Part shown: positions 13,806 to 20,479 of the stretch, piece by piece
Layout of the letters: every line of letters starts with the position of its first letter
How positions within the stretch are numbered: position 1 is the first letter of the stretch
IMG/VR virus record: IMGVR_UViG_3300034071_002052
Span: 1 to 21,042 of that record
Length of the DNA stretch: 21,042 bases
Direction: 5' to 3' (one strand)
From: a virus
Translations under genes and position numbers: made by a program
Notes under the pieces: generated by a model
Databases searched by the model: none
What the model was told of the DNA's origin: nothing
The model's input: the letters and a program-made list of their open reading frames with translations, nothing else

Positions 13806-14253
13806 TTTAATAATTTGTGACCGTTGCGGCTCAGACGCATGTTACGTAGATGAAGTAAACCAAGACATTAAAACCTATTTTTGTTACGGTTGTGGTTTCC
13901 AAACAAATTCATTAATGGTTGAAGATGGAGAGTTTTTAACTCAACAAAAAGAAATATTACCTGAACTTTATAAAGATTTATTTCATAAAGATGAAAAAGG
14001 TAAAATATGGATGCCATCAGCTATCAACTTACATGAAAAAGGAATGATTTTTGCTAATGGAGCCTCTGCTTTTGACTGGCATTGGTCAGCAGTAAAATCA
14101 GTACTAGTTAAAGAAGAAGAAAAACATAAATACCCTAATCCTAAAAAACCAGGTGAACATTATAAATTCAGAATGGATATGGACACTATAAAAAACTTTA
14201 GTGAAAAGGAATTTATGGATGCTCTAGAATATATTGGCATCTTTGAAGTTTAA
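13798..14253 (+). CDS. Zinc-ribbon protein (151 aa)
   Basis: A 151-residue protein with an N-terminal zinc ribbon: CDRC (7-10) and CYGC (29-32), with an extra Cys at 15. The remainder has a K-I-W-M-P-S strand around 65-70, a FDWHWS motif near 95, and a Lys/Pro-rich loop before a C-terminal helix (SEKEFMDALEYIGIFEV). I recall similar zinc-ribbon proteins of unknown function next to glycosyltransferases in T4-like phages. The start overlaps the previous gene by 8 bases. It could be a nucleic acid- or protein-binding factor; no enzyme motif is visible. Confidence 0.8.
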   Translation: MDNLIICDRCGSDACYVDEVNQDIKTYFCYGCGFQTNSLMVEDGEFLTQQKEILPELYKDLFHKDEKGKIWMPSAINLHEKGMIFANGASAFDWHWSAVKSVLVKEEEKHKYPNPKKPGEHYKFRMDMDTIKNFSEKEFMDALEYIGIFEV

Positions 14254-14257
14254 TTCA

Positions 14258-14267
14258 TATATTAATA
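14258..14267 (+). promoter_or_regulatory. Putative -10-type promoter inside glycan module
   Basis: TATATTAATA is identical to the 10-mer at 1587-1596, with TATATT (14258-14263) again exactly six bases before an ATG (14270). It lies in a 16-base gap, the only sizeable one between 11068 and 20480. It would allow the downstream sugar genes to be transcribed separately, and it fixes the start of the next gene. Confidence 0.55.
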
Positions 14268-14269
14268 AT

Positions 14270-14896
14270 ATGAAAATTAGTTATGCTATTACAGTCTGTG
14301 ATGAATTAGAGGAGCTTAAACGTCTAGTTAACTTCCTTACCGCTAACAAACATAAACAGGATGAGATAGTAATCTTATTCGATCAAGTTAAAGGTACTCA
14401 AGAAGTATTAACCTACTTAGATACAATTAGAACAATTAAAGGAATTAAAGGACGATTGGTAAGTGACCGCTTTAAAGGCCATTTTGCAGATTGGAAGAAT
14501 TTATTAACAGCAAACTGCACCGGTGATTTTGTATTCCAGATAGACGCTGATGAGCATTTACCTGAAGAGTTTATCGACCTTCTTCATCAGATACTAGAAG
14601 CTAACCCCGAAGTTGATCTGTATTATGTTCCTAGGATTAATACCGTAAGTGGTCTCACCGAAGAACATATACAGAAGTGGGGTTGGAGAGTACAGAACGG
14701 AAGAGTGAACTGGCCTGATTATCAAAGCAGGATCTATAGAAACAGTCCGGAGATTAAATGGAGGAATGCAGTTCATGAAGTAATTGAAGGTCATAAACAT
14801 TTTACAGTACTGCCTGCAGTTGATGAGTTAGCTTTAATTCATCCAAAAACTATTGAAAAACAAGAAAAACAAAACAATTTTTACAACACGTTATGA
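14270..14896 (+). CDS. Glycosyltransferase, GT-A fold (GT2-like)
   Basis: A 208-residue protein with a GT-A start (MKISYAITVCDELEELKRLV) and a metal-binding DXD motif in QIDADEHLPEEF (D92-A-D94). A later NAVHEVIEGH (around 165) resembles the acceptor/catalytic region of GT2 proteins such as LPS core glucosyltransferases. The frame is open from an upstream ATG at 14234, but that start would overlap the previous gene; 14270 has the promoter-like element and gives the expected N-terminus. The middle of the gene is visibly richer in G+C and in AGG/CAG codons than its neighbours, a possible sign of recent transfer. It overlaps the next gene by ATGA. Confidence 0.87.
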   Translation: MKISYAITVCDELEELKRLVNFLTANKHKQDEIVILFDQVKGTQEVLTYLDTIRTIKGIKGRLVSDRFKGHFADWKNLLTANCTGDFVFQIDADEHLPEEFIDLLHQILEANPEVDLYYVPRINTVSGLTEEHIQKWGWRVQNGRVNWPDYQSRIYRNSPEIKWRNAVHEVIEGHKHFTVLPAVDELALIHPKTIEKQEKQNNFYNTL

Positions 14897-15327
14897 TATA
14901 TTGGTTTACAGGACAGCCAGCACACGGCAAATCAGTTTTAGCTAATCTCCTTCATAAGCATATGCCTGATGCTTTTAGAATTGATGGAGATGAAATGAGA
15001 GACTTATTTACAAATAAAGACTACTCAATTAAAGGCAGGGTAGCGAATATTGATGCTGCTCAAAAAATAGCTCATTATCTTCATAATCAAGGTAAAACAG
15101 TTATTGTTTCTTTAGTATCACCATATGTTGATCAAAGGGAAGAATTTAAAGCTACTTTAGGTGAAGGTATTAAAGAAATTTATGTTCATACTTCTGAACC
15201 TAGAGAAAGAGATAATTTTAAGGCTGAGGCTTATGTTGCTCCAAAATCAAAATTCATTGATATTGATACAACAGAAGACACACCAGAACAGTCTTTAGAA
15301 AAAATCTTAAAAGCTATCAATGGATAA
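14893..15327 (+). CDS. APS kinase-like P-loop kinase (CysC-like)
   Basis: A 144-residue P-loop kinase related to adenylylsulfate kinase. Walker A is GQPAHGKS (7-14). The DGD motif followed by R (RIDGDEMRDLF, 29-39) matches the APS kinase DGDN-R box, and VSLVSPYVDQRE (72-83) matches its ISPF/SPY-R element. It is shorter than bacterial CysC (about 200) and has DGDE where DGDN is usual, so the substrate may not be APS. CysC-like kinases also act in capsule decoration, for example with phosphoramidate in Campylobacter. The next genes (phosphatase, nucleotidyltransferase) suggest nucleotide-activated donor synthesis. It ends overlapping the HAD gene by 8 bases. Confidence 0.85.
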   Translation: MIYWFTGQPAHGKSVLANLLHKHMPDAFRIDGDEMRDLFTNKDYSIKGRVANIDAAQKIAHYLHNQGKTVIVSLVSPYVDQREEFKATLGEGIKEIYVHTSEPRERDNFKAEAYVAPKSKFIDIDTTEDTPEQSLEKILKAING

Positions 15328-15661
15328 GAAAAACACTATATTCTGTGATATTGATGGTACTATTTTTAAATATCGTAAGTTTGAAACGTACAAAACAACA
15401 GAAGCTGAACCTATTCAATCAACCATAGAATATTTAAAAGAACAAACAGAAAAAGGGCATATGATTATTTTAACAACAGCAAGGCCTGATGTACTTTTTG
15501 AACATACAGTTTGGGAATTAGGAAAACATTTTGTACCTTATCATAAATTAGTGATGGGTATAGAAAGAGGACCAAGGTACTTAATCAATGATATGGACCC
15601 TGAAAAGGAAGGTAAAAGAGCAATAGCAGTAAATTTAATAAGAGATCAAGGATTTAATTAA
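15320..15661 (+). CDS. HAD-family phosphatase
   Basis: A 113-residue minimal HAD phosphatase. Motif I is D10-I-D12-G-T (FCDIDGTIF), with nucleophile and acid/base aspartates; motif II is the threonine in ILTTARP (50-56); the acidic motif near the end is NDMD (90-93). There is no cap domain, so the substrate could be a sugar phosphate or a nucleic-acid end. Lying between a kinase and a nucleotidyltransferase, it is most simply read as part of nucleotide-sugar or polyol synthesis, similar in layout to the kinase-phosphatase-nucleotidyltransferase trio of heptose activation. It joins the next gene by TAATATG. Confidence 0.87.
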   Translation: MDKKNTIFCDIDGTIFKYRKFETYKTTEAEPIQSTIEYLKEQTEKGHMIILTTARPDVLFEHTVWELGKHFVPYHKLVMGIERGPRYLINDMDPEKEGKRAIAVNLIRDQGFN

Positions 15662-15662
15662 T

Positions 15663-16058
15663 ATGGAAAACTGGAGTAAAAAATTACACGTAGAATCATC
15701 ATTACCTGCTAAACCAGGTCAACATGCAATGTTTGTAGGTAGATGGCAACCACTACATACAGGACATCAAGAACTATTTAAGCGAGCAATGGATGAAGGT
15801 AAAAATGTTTTGATTTGTATTCGAGACATCCAACCAGATGAAAAAAATCCATTTACCGCTCAACAAGTATTAGAAAACATTACTAAGTTTTATCAAAATG
15901 AACCTAGAGTTAAAGTAATGGTTATTCCTGATATTTGCTCTATTGAATTTGGTCGTGGTGTTGGTTATAATATTATTGAACATATTCCACCTACAGCTAT
16001 TGGAGAAATTTCAGCTACTAAGATTAGGGAACAAATGAAAGCCGAAGGTAAATTATGA
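15663..16058 (+). CDS. HxGH nucleotidyltransferase (NMNAT/cytidylyltransferase-like)
   Basis: A 131-residue enzyme of the nucleotidyltransferase alpha/beta-phosphodiesterase superfamily. The nucleotide-binding motif is GRWQPLHTGH (26-35, HTGH at 32-35), and the second signature is ISATKIR (116-122). The DEKNPFTAQQV segment (59-69) is like archaeal-type NMN adenylyltransferase (NadM), where ENPFTAxER occurs. The protein is short and lacks a second domain. It could salvage NAD or, given its neighbours, couple a phosphorylated sugar or alcohol to a nucleotide. The two readings cannot be separated from sequence alone. It overlaps the next gene by ATGA. Confidence 0.87.
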   Translation: MENWSKKLHVESSLPAKPGQHAMFVGRWQPLHTGHQELFKRAMDEGKNVLICIRDIQPDEKNPFTAQQVLENITKFYQNEPRVKVMVIPDICSIEFGRGVGYNIIEHIPPTAIGEISATKIREQMKAEGKL

Positions 16059-16492
16059 GCACCTCAAAAACATATCAAATAAGATACAACACAATATCTA
16101 AAGATGATACTGAAAGATGGAGACTGATTGAGAATGGTAATGAAACATTAGTAGCAAATATTATTATTGATGGTTCTACTTATACTACTAAGGACTGGAT
16201 GGAAGAAATTCAGGATTATAAATGGCATATTACTTGTGAAGGTCATTGTGAAATAAGAAATAATATTGCTTACATTAAAACTATTAAAGAAAAGTCAGTA
16301 TTAAAAAGACATATCCTAAAAGCAGTTTCTTGGAGAGTAATAGGAACTATTGATACTATGATTTTAGGTTGGATTATTACTGGAAATCCTTTAACTGGTT
16401 TAAAGATTGGAGCATTAGAAGTTTTAACAAAAATGACTTTATATTTCCTTCACGAAAGAATTTGGTACAAATACGTTAAAATTAAAAAATGA
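16055..16492 (+). CDS. DUF2061 membrane protein with phage N-terminal domain
   Basis: A 145-residue two-part protein. Residues 1-75 form a small beta-rich domain (YQIRYNT...RWRLIENG...IIIDG...TTKDWM...KWHITCEGHC) that I recall in T4-like marine phages. Residues 84-138 match the DUF2061 membrane domain: KRHILKAVSWRVIGTIDTMI, LGWIITGNPLTGLKIGALE and LTKMTLYFLHERIW, with two membrane segments. In bacteria DUF2061 is often beside or fused to CysC and other sulfate-activation proteins, so finding it two genes after a CysC-like kinase is meaningful. It may anchor the pathway at the membrane. Function of DUF2061 itself is unknown. Confidence 0.88.
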   Translation: MSTSKTYQIRYNTISKDDTERWRLIENGNETLVANIIIDGSTYTTKDWMEEIQDYKWHITCEGHCEIRNNIAYIKTIKEKSVLKRHILKAVSWRVIGTIDTMILGWIITGNPLTGLKIGALEVLTKMTLYFLHERIWYKYVKIKK

Positions 16493-17301
16493 AACTAAAA
16501 GTAGCTCACTTTGATAAACAAGTCTTTGAAGATAAACTTAAACATTTATCTCATTTAGACTTTTCTTTATTTATTGAGACACCTCCACAATCACAAGATG
16601 AGTTATCTCCTCTTAATATTATTTCATTTCAAGAACCAAATGAATACTTTGGTTTACATGATTGGGTTATTCAAAATAAAGATTTATTCAATATAATATT
16701 AACTCAAAGTGATAAAGTATTAAATAATTGTGAATCAGCTATTTACCAACCATTTGGACATACTTGGTTACAACAAGACCAATATGAAAAAGATCATGAT
16801 AAAATATTTCAATTAGCTCACTTACAAGGTAAACTACTTAAAACATATGGTCATTCTTTAAGACATGAAGTAACAGCTAGAAAAAATGAGTTTAGTATTC
16901 CTACTAAGTTTTATGAAACTTATGGAGATAGAAATAATATTGATGATGCTCGTTTAGGTAAAGAATTTATATTTGGTGATTCACAATTTGGAGTAGTAAT
17001 TGAAAATACTTCTCATAGAGGTTATTTTACCGAAAAAATACTAGATTGTTTTTTATTAAAAAATATTCCAATTTATTGGGGTTGCTCGAACATAGGTGAT
17101 TATTTTGATATAGACGGTATTATAACATTTAATAATGTAGATGATTTAGTGTATAAGACAAATCAATTAAATGAAAGTTATTACAAAAATAGAAAAGAAA
17201 TAATTGATAAAAATTGGAATTTAGCTTTAGAGTATGTAAATTACGAACAAAATATAGTTAACACAATCACAAAAATTTTTAAACACAATAATTTAATATG
17301 A
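16489..17301 (+). CDS. GT10-like (alpha-1,3-fucosyltransferase family) glycosyltransferase
   Basis: A 270-residue protein whose C-terminal half carries the GT10 donor-binding signature: FGVVIENTSHRGYFTEKILDC (168-187, with E172, N173 and T181-E-K183), followed by IPIYWGCSNIGDYF (193-206). In this family that region binds GDP-fucose or a related GDP- or other nucleotide sugar. The N-terminal half is diverged and shorter than in cellular enzymes (300-480 residues). It sits just ahead of deoxysugar-forming genes, so the transferred sugar may be the unusual one made by them rather than fucose. Coupled on both sides by ATGA. Confidence 0.87.
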   Translation: MKLKVAHFDKQVFEDKLKHLSHLDFSLFIETPPQSQDELSPLNIISFQEPNEYFGLHDWVIQNKDLFNIILTQSDKVLNNCESAIYQPFGHTWLQQDQYEKDHDKIFQLAHLQGKLLKTYGHSLRHEVTARKNEFSIPTKFYETYGDRNNIDDARLGKEFIFGDSQFGVVIENTSHRGYFTEKILDCFLLKNIPIYWGCSNIGDYFDIDGIITFNNVDDLVYKTNQLNESYYKNRKEIIDKNWNLALEYVNYEQNIVNTITKIFKHNNLI

Positions 17302-18440
17302 AAAAAGTATGGTATGCTCCTAATAAATTTGAGTCATATGGAGAAGAAGAAATCAAAGCAGTAGAAGAATGTTTACGTTCAGGTTGGCTAGCAGGATTTG
17401 GTCCTAAATCAATTGAATTTGAAGAAAAAATAGCTAAACACTTTGGCAAAAAATATGGTGTATTTGTTAATTCAGGTTCATCAGCTTGTTTATTAGCTTT
17501 AGCTAGTTTACAATTACCTAAAGGCACTAAAGTAATCACACCAGCATGTACTTTTTCAACTACATTAGCTCCTATTATCCAATTAGGACTAATTCCAGTA
17601 TTTGTAGATGTTGATTTAAATACTTATGTAGCTAATGTTAATGAAGTATTAGCTGCTATTACAAATGAAGTTAAGGTACTTATGTTACCTAATTTGATTG
17701 GTAACAAACCCAATTGGAAAGTTATTAAGGAAGGTTTAGTAGCTATGGGTCGTGAAGATATTATCCTAATTGAAGACTCAGCAGACACAGTTACTCACAC
17801 TCTAGAAACAGATATTGCTACTACTAGTTTTTATGCATCACATGTTATTACAGCTGGTGGGTCAGGAGGAATGGTAATGTTTAATGATGAAAAATTATGT
17901 AATGTATCTTTACAATTTAGGGATTGGGGACGAATGGGAGACAATTCAGAAATTATGTCTGATAGATTTAATCATAGTGTAGATGGTATTCCTTATGACC
18001 ATAAGTTTTTATATGGAGTGTTAGGTTATAATATGAAATCATCAGAAATGAACGCTGCTTTTGGGTTAGTACAATTAGAACGATTTAAACAATTTGAAGG
18101 TATTAGAAGAGCAAATGTTGAACGTTATATTGAAAATCTTAAGGATATAGAAGAAATTTTATTACCTGATGATTCTATTAAACCTAATTGGTTAGCAATT
18201 CCTTTACAAACAGAATATCGTTATGAGTTACTTAACTTTTTAGAAAATAATAACATTCAAACAAGAGTAACATTTGCGGGTAATGTAACTCGCCATCCTG
18301 TATATAGAGAATATTTACAAGAATTTACTAATTCAGATACTATTATGAAAAATGGTTTTTTGTTAGGTGCCCACCATGGAATGAATACTGAGGATGTAGA
18401 TTATGTTTGTGATAAAATTAAAGAGTTTTTTACTAAATGA
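17298..18440 (+). CDS. DegT-family PLP/PMP enzyme with His replacing the lysine (3-dehydratase-like)
   Basis: A 380-residue protein of the DegT/DnrJ/EryC1/StrS family. Cofactor features: NSGSSA (58-63) for phosphate binding, PACTFSTT (82-89), and E159-D160-S for the pyridine nitrogen. The segment that normally holds the Schiff-base lysine (SFxxxKxITxGEGG) reads SFYASHVITAGGSGG, giving H182 where Lys is expected. Two characterised branches share this change: the CDP-6-deoxy-hexulose 3-dehydrase E1 (AscC/RfbH) and ColD. Both use PMP to remove the C3 hydroxyl from a 4-keto sugar. So this is more likely a sugar 3-dehydratase than an aminotransferase. The RmlB-like gene next door could provide its 4-keto substrate. 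Confidence 0.9.
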   Translation: MKKVWYAPNKFESYGEEEIKAVEECLRSGWLAGFGPKSIEFEEKIAKHFGKKYGVFVNSGSSACLLALASLQLPKGTKVITPACTFSTTLAPIIQLGLIPVFVDVDLNTYVANVNEVLAAITNEVKVLMLPNLIGNKPNWKVIKEGLVAMGREDIILIEDSADTVTHTLETDIATTSFYASHVITAGGSGGMVMFNDEKLCNVSLQFRDWGRMGDNSEIMSDRFNHSVDGIPYDHKFLYGVLGYNMKSSEMNAAFGLVQLERFKQFEGIRRANVERYIENLKDIEEILLPDDSIKPNWLAIPLQTEYRYELLNFLENNNIQTRVTFAGNVTRHPVYREYLQEFTNSDTIMKNGFLLGAHHGMNTEDVDYVCDKIKEFFTK

Positions 18441-19384
18441 AAGTAGTATATGTAACTGGTTGTTTAGGTTTTATAGGTTCCTATGTAACCAAAGCCTGTC
18501 TTGAAAAAGGATGGTATGTGAGAGGTATAGATAAATGTACCTACGCTGCTAATTTAGATTTATTAGATGAATTTAATAAATATCCTAACTTTGTATTTGA
18601 GCAAAAAGACATTTATAATATTAATTTTTTATATGATTGTGATTATATAATTAATACAGCTGCTGAGACCCATGTTGGTAATAGTATTATAAGTAGTGAT
18701 GAATTTATCCATTCTAATATAAATGGTGTTCATAACTTATTAGAGTTAATTAGAAACCATAGGCAAGAAGGTCAACATACCCCTATTTTACTTCATTTTA
18801 GTACAGATGAAGTTTATGGCGACATTGAAATCGGTTTCCATATAGAAACAGATCTACTAAAACCGTCAAACCCTTACTCAGCAACAAAAGCTGCTGCGGA
18901 CCAATTAGTATTAGCTTGGGGTAGGACTTATAATTTACCCTATGTGATTATTAGACCAACTAATAACTATGGTATTGGGCAGTATATTGAAAAATTAATT
19001 CCGAAATCATGTAAGTATTTAAAATTAAATAAAAAAATACCTTTACATAACAATGGGACACCTATTAGAAATTGGTTACATGCTAAAGATACAGCTGAAG
19101 CTGTTATTACTATTATAGAAGCTGAAGTTAAAAATGAAATTTATAACATATGTGGTGGTTTTGAGCAAGACAACATTACCACATGTAAAAAAATAATTAA
19201 AGAATATTTTGGAGATATTGATCCTTATAATTATATTGATGCGTCTTATTCTAGAGTAGGTCAAGATGTAAGATATGCTCTTGATGACTCAAAATTAAGA
19301 TCATTAGGATGGAAACCACTAGCCGACTTTGATAAAGAATTACCTGAAATAATAAAATATTATAAAAACAAATTTATATGGTAG
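18437..19384 (+). CDS. RmlB-like nucleotide-sugar 4,6-dehydratase (extended SDR)
   Basis: A 315-residue NAD-dependent extended short-chain dehydrogenase. NAD-binding GxxGxxG is TGCLGFIG (7-14, with G8, G11, G14). The sequence STDEVYGD (122-129) is the dTDP-glucose 4,6-dehydratase signature with its D-E pair, and YSATK (147-151) is the YxxxK catalytic motif. RPTNNYG (173-179) and EKLIPK follow, as in RmlB. It is a little shorter than RmlB (about 350). It should make a 4-keto-6-deoxy nucleotide sugar, the entry point for the dehydratase and methyltransferase on either side. A 4-epimerase is the main alternative. Overlaps the next gene by 7 bases. Confidence 0.9.
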   Translation: MKVVYVTGCLGFIGSYVTKACLEKGWYVRGIDKCTYAANLDLLDEFNKYPNFVFEQKDIYNINFLYDCDYIINTAAETHVGNSIISSDEFIHSNINGVHNLLELIRNHRQEGQHTPILLHFSTDEVYGDIEIGFHIETDLLKPSNPYSATKAAADQLVLAWGRTYNLPYVIIRPTNNYGIGQYIEKLIPKSCKYLKLNKKIPLHNNGTPIRNWLHAKDTAEAVITIIEAEVKNEIYNICGGFEQDNITTCKKIIKEYFGDIDPYNYIDASYSRVGQDVRYALDDSKLRSLGWKPLADFDKELPEIIKYYKNKFIW

Positions 19385-20478
19385 AATGTAGAATATGTAG
19401 TTCATCTCTTGTTAAGTATAAAACATTTGATAAAGTAGCAAGACAAGTATCTGTCTTAAGAAAAGAACCTTTTAATTATCACGGGCAGGAAATTGAAATG
19501 TATCAATGTCCTAATTGTAACCATTATCAAATAGAGTATGATAATGCTGAAGATTATTATGATGATTATATAATGTTACCAAATGCTGAATCTATTTATC
19601 CTTTTAGAGAGCGACAAATTAATCAATTAGTTTCAATTAATCCTAATGTGACTTCTTTTATTGAAATAGGATGTGGGGATGGTGGTTTTCTAGAACATGC
19701 TAAAAAATTCTATAACCGAGTTGTAGGTAATGAACCTTCTAAAGTTTATAATAAATTAACTGTTGATAGAGGATTTGAATGTCTTTCATCTTACATTACT
19801 AAAGATTTTAAGGTAACAGAAACATTTGATTCATTTTGTGCTAAACAAGTATTTGAACATTTACCTAATCCTAAAGAAACATTACGTAAAATATATGAGA
19901 TGATAAATGATAAAGGAACAGGGTTCATTGAGATACCAAATGGATCTAAAACCATTTATAATCAACGTTACTATGATATTTTTACAGACCATGTTAATTA
20001 CTTTACACCTACCAGTCTATCTAAACTAGTTGAAGAATGTGGTTTTATAGTAGTTAAAGTAGAAGAAACATTTGGGGGTGATTATTTAGAATGCTATATG
20101 AAAAAAGATGTTAATGCTCGAAATATAAAACAAAAACGAGATAATGATCTTACTTTTATTAAAGAAAATTCTAAAAAATATAATAAAATTGGAGCATTTG
20201 GAGCTGGAGCTAAAGGATTTTCTATATTGACTGCTTTAGATGAAAATATACCTTTAAAATTTATTTTTGATGATGACCCTCATAAACAAGGAAGATATTT
20301 ACCAAATACAATCATTCCTGTTTCTAAACCTAAAATTGAAGATATAGAAACTTTAGATTTAATTATTATATTTGCTGCTTCTTATCAAGATGAGATTATA
20401 AATAATTTAAAAACAAAATATAATTTTAAAGGAGATGTAATTGGTTTACAAAACAACACATCAATTATTACTGTTTAA
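19378..20478 (+). CDS. SAM-dependent methyltransferase, sugar C-methyltransferase type
   Basis: A 366-residue protein with the three-part layout of sugar C-methyltransferases (TylC3/NovU type). An N-terminal zinc site has C4-x2-C7 and C44-x2-C47. The SAM domain carries EIGCGDGGFL (96-105), a later KQVFEHLPNP and a FIEIPNG strand. The C-terminal nucleotide-binding domain carries IGAFGAGAKG (271-280) and FIFDDDPHKQGRYLP. Members methylate carbon of 4-keto-deoxysugars. Here the two preceding genes would make just such a substrate. Methylation of another group is possible, since close relatives have varied targets. It joins the next gene by TAATATG. Confidence 0.9.
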   Translation: MVECRICSSSLVKYKTFDKVARQVSVLRKEPFNYHGQEIEMYQCPNCNHYQIEYDNAEDYYDDYIMLPNAESIYPFRERQINQLVSINPNVTSFIEIGCGDGGFLEHAKKFYNRVVGNEPSKVYNKLTVDRGFECLSSYITKDFKVTETFDSFCAKQVFEHLPNPKETLRKIYEMINDKGTGFIEIPNGSKTIYNQRYYDIFTDHVNYFTPTSLSKLVEECGFIVVKVEETFGGDYLECYMKKDVNARNIKQKRDNDLTFIKENSKKYNKIGAFGAGAKGFSILTALDENIPLKFIFDDDPHKQGRYLPNTIIPVSKPKIEDIETLDLIIIFAASYQDEIINNLKTKYNFKGDVIGLQNNTSIITV

Positions 20479-20479
20479 T

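Noticed and set aside
14234-14269. Upstream in-frame ATG for the GT-A gene
   Set aside because: It would overlap the zinc-ribbon gene and add residues ahead of the typical GT-A beginning; 14270 has the TATATT-N6-ATG element.
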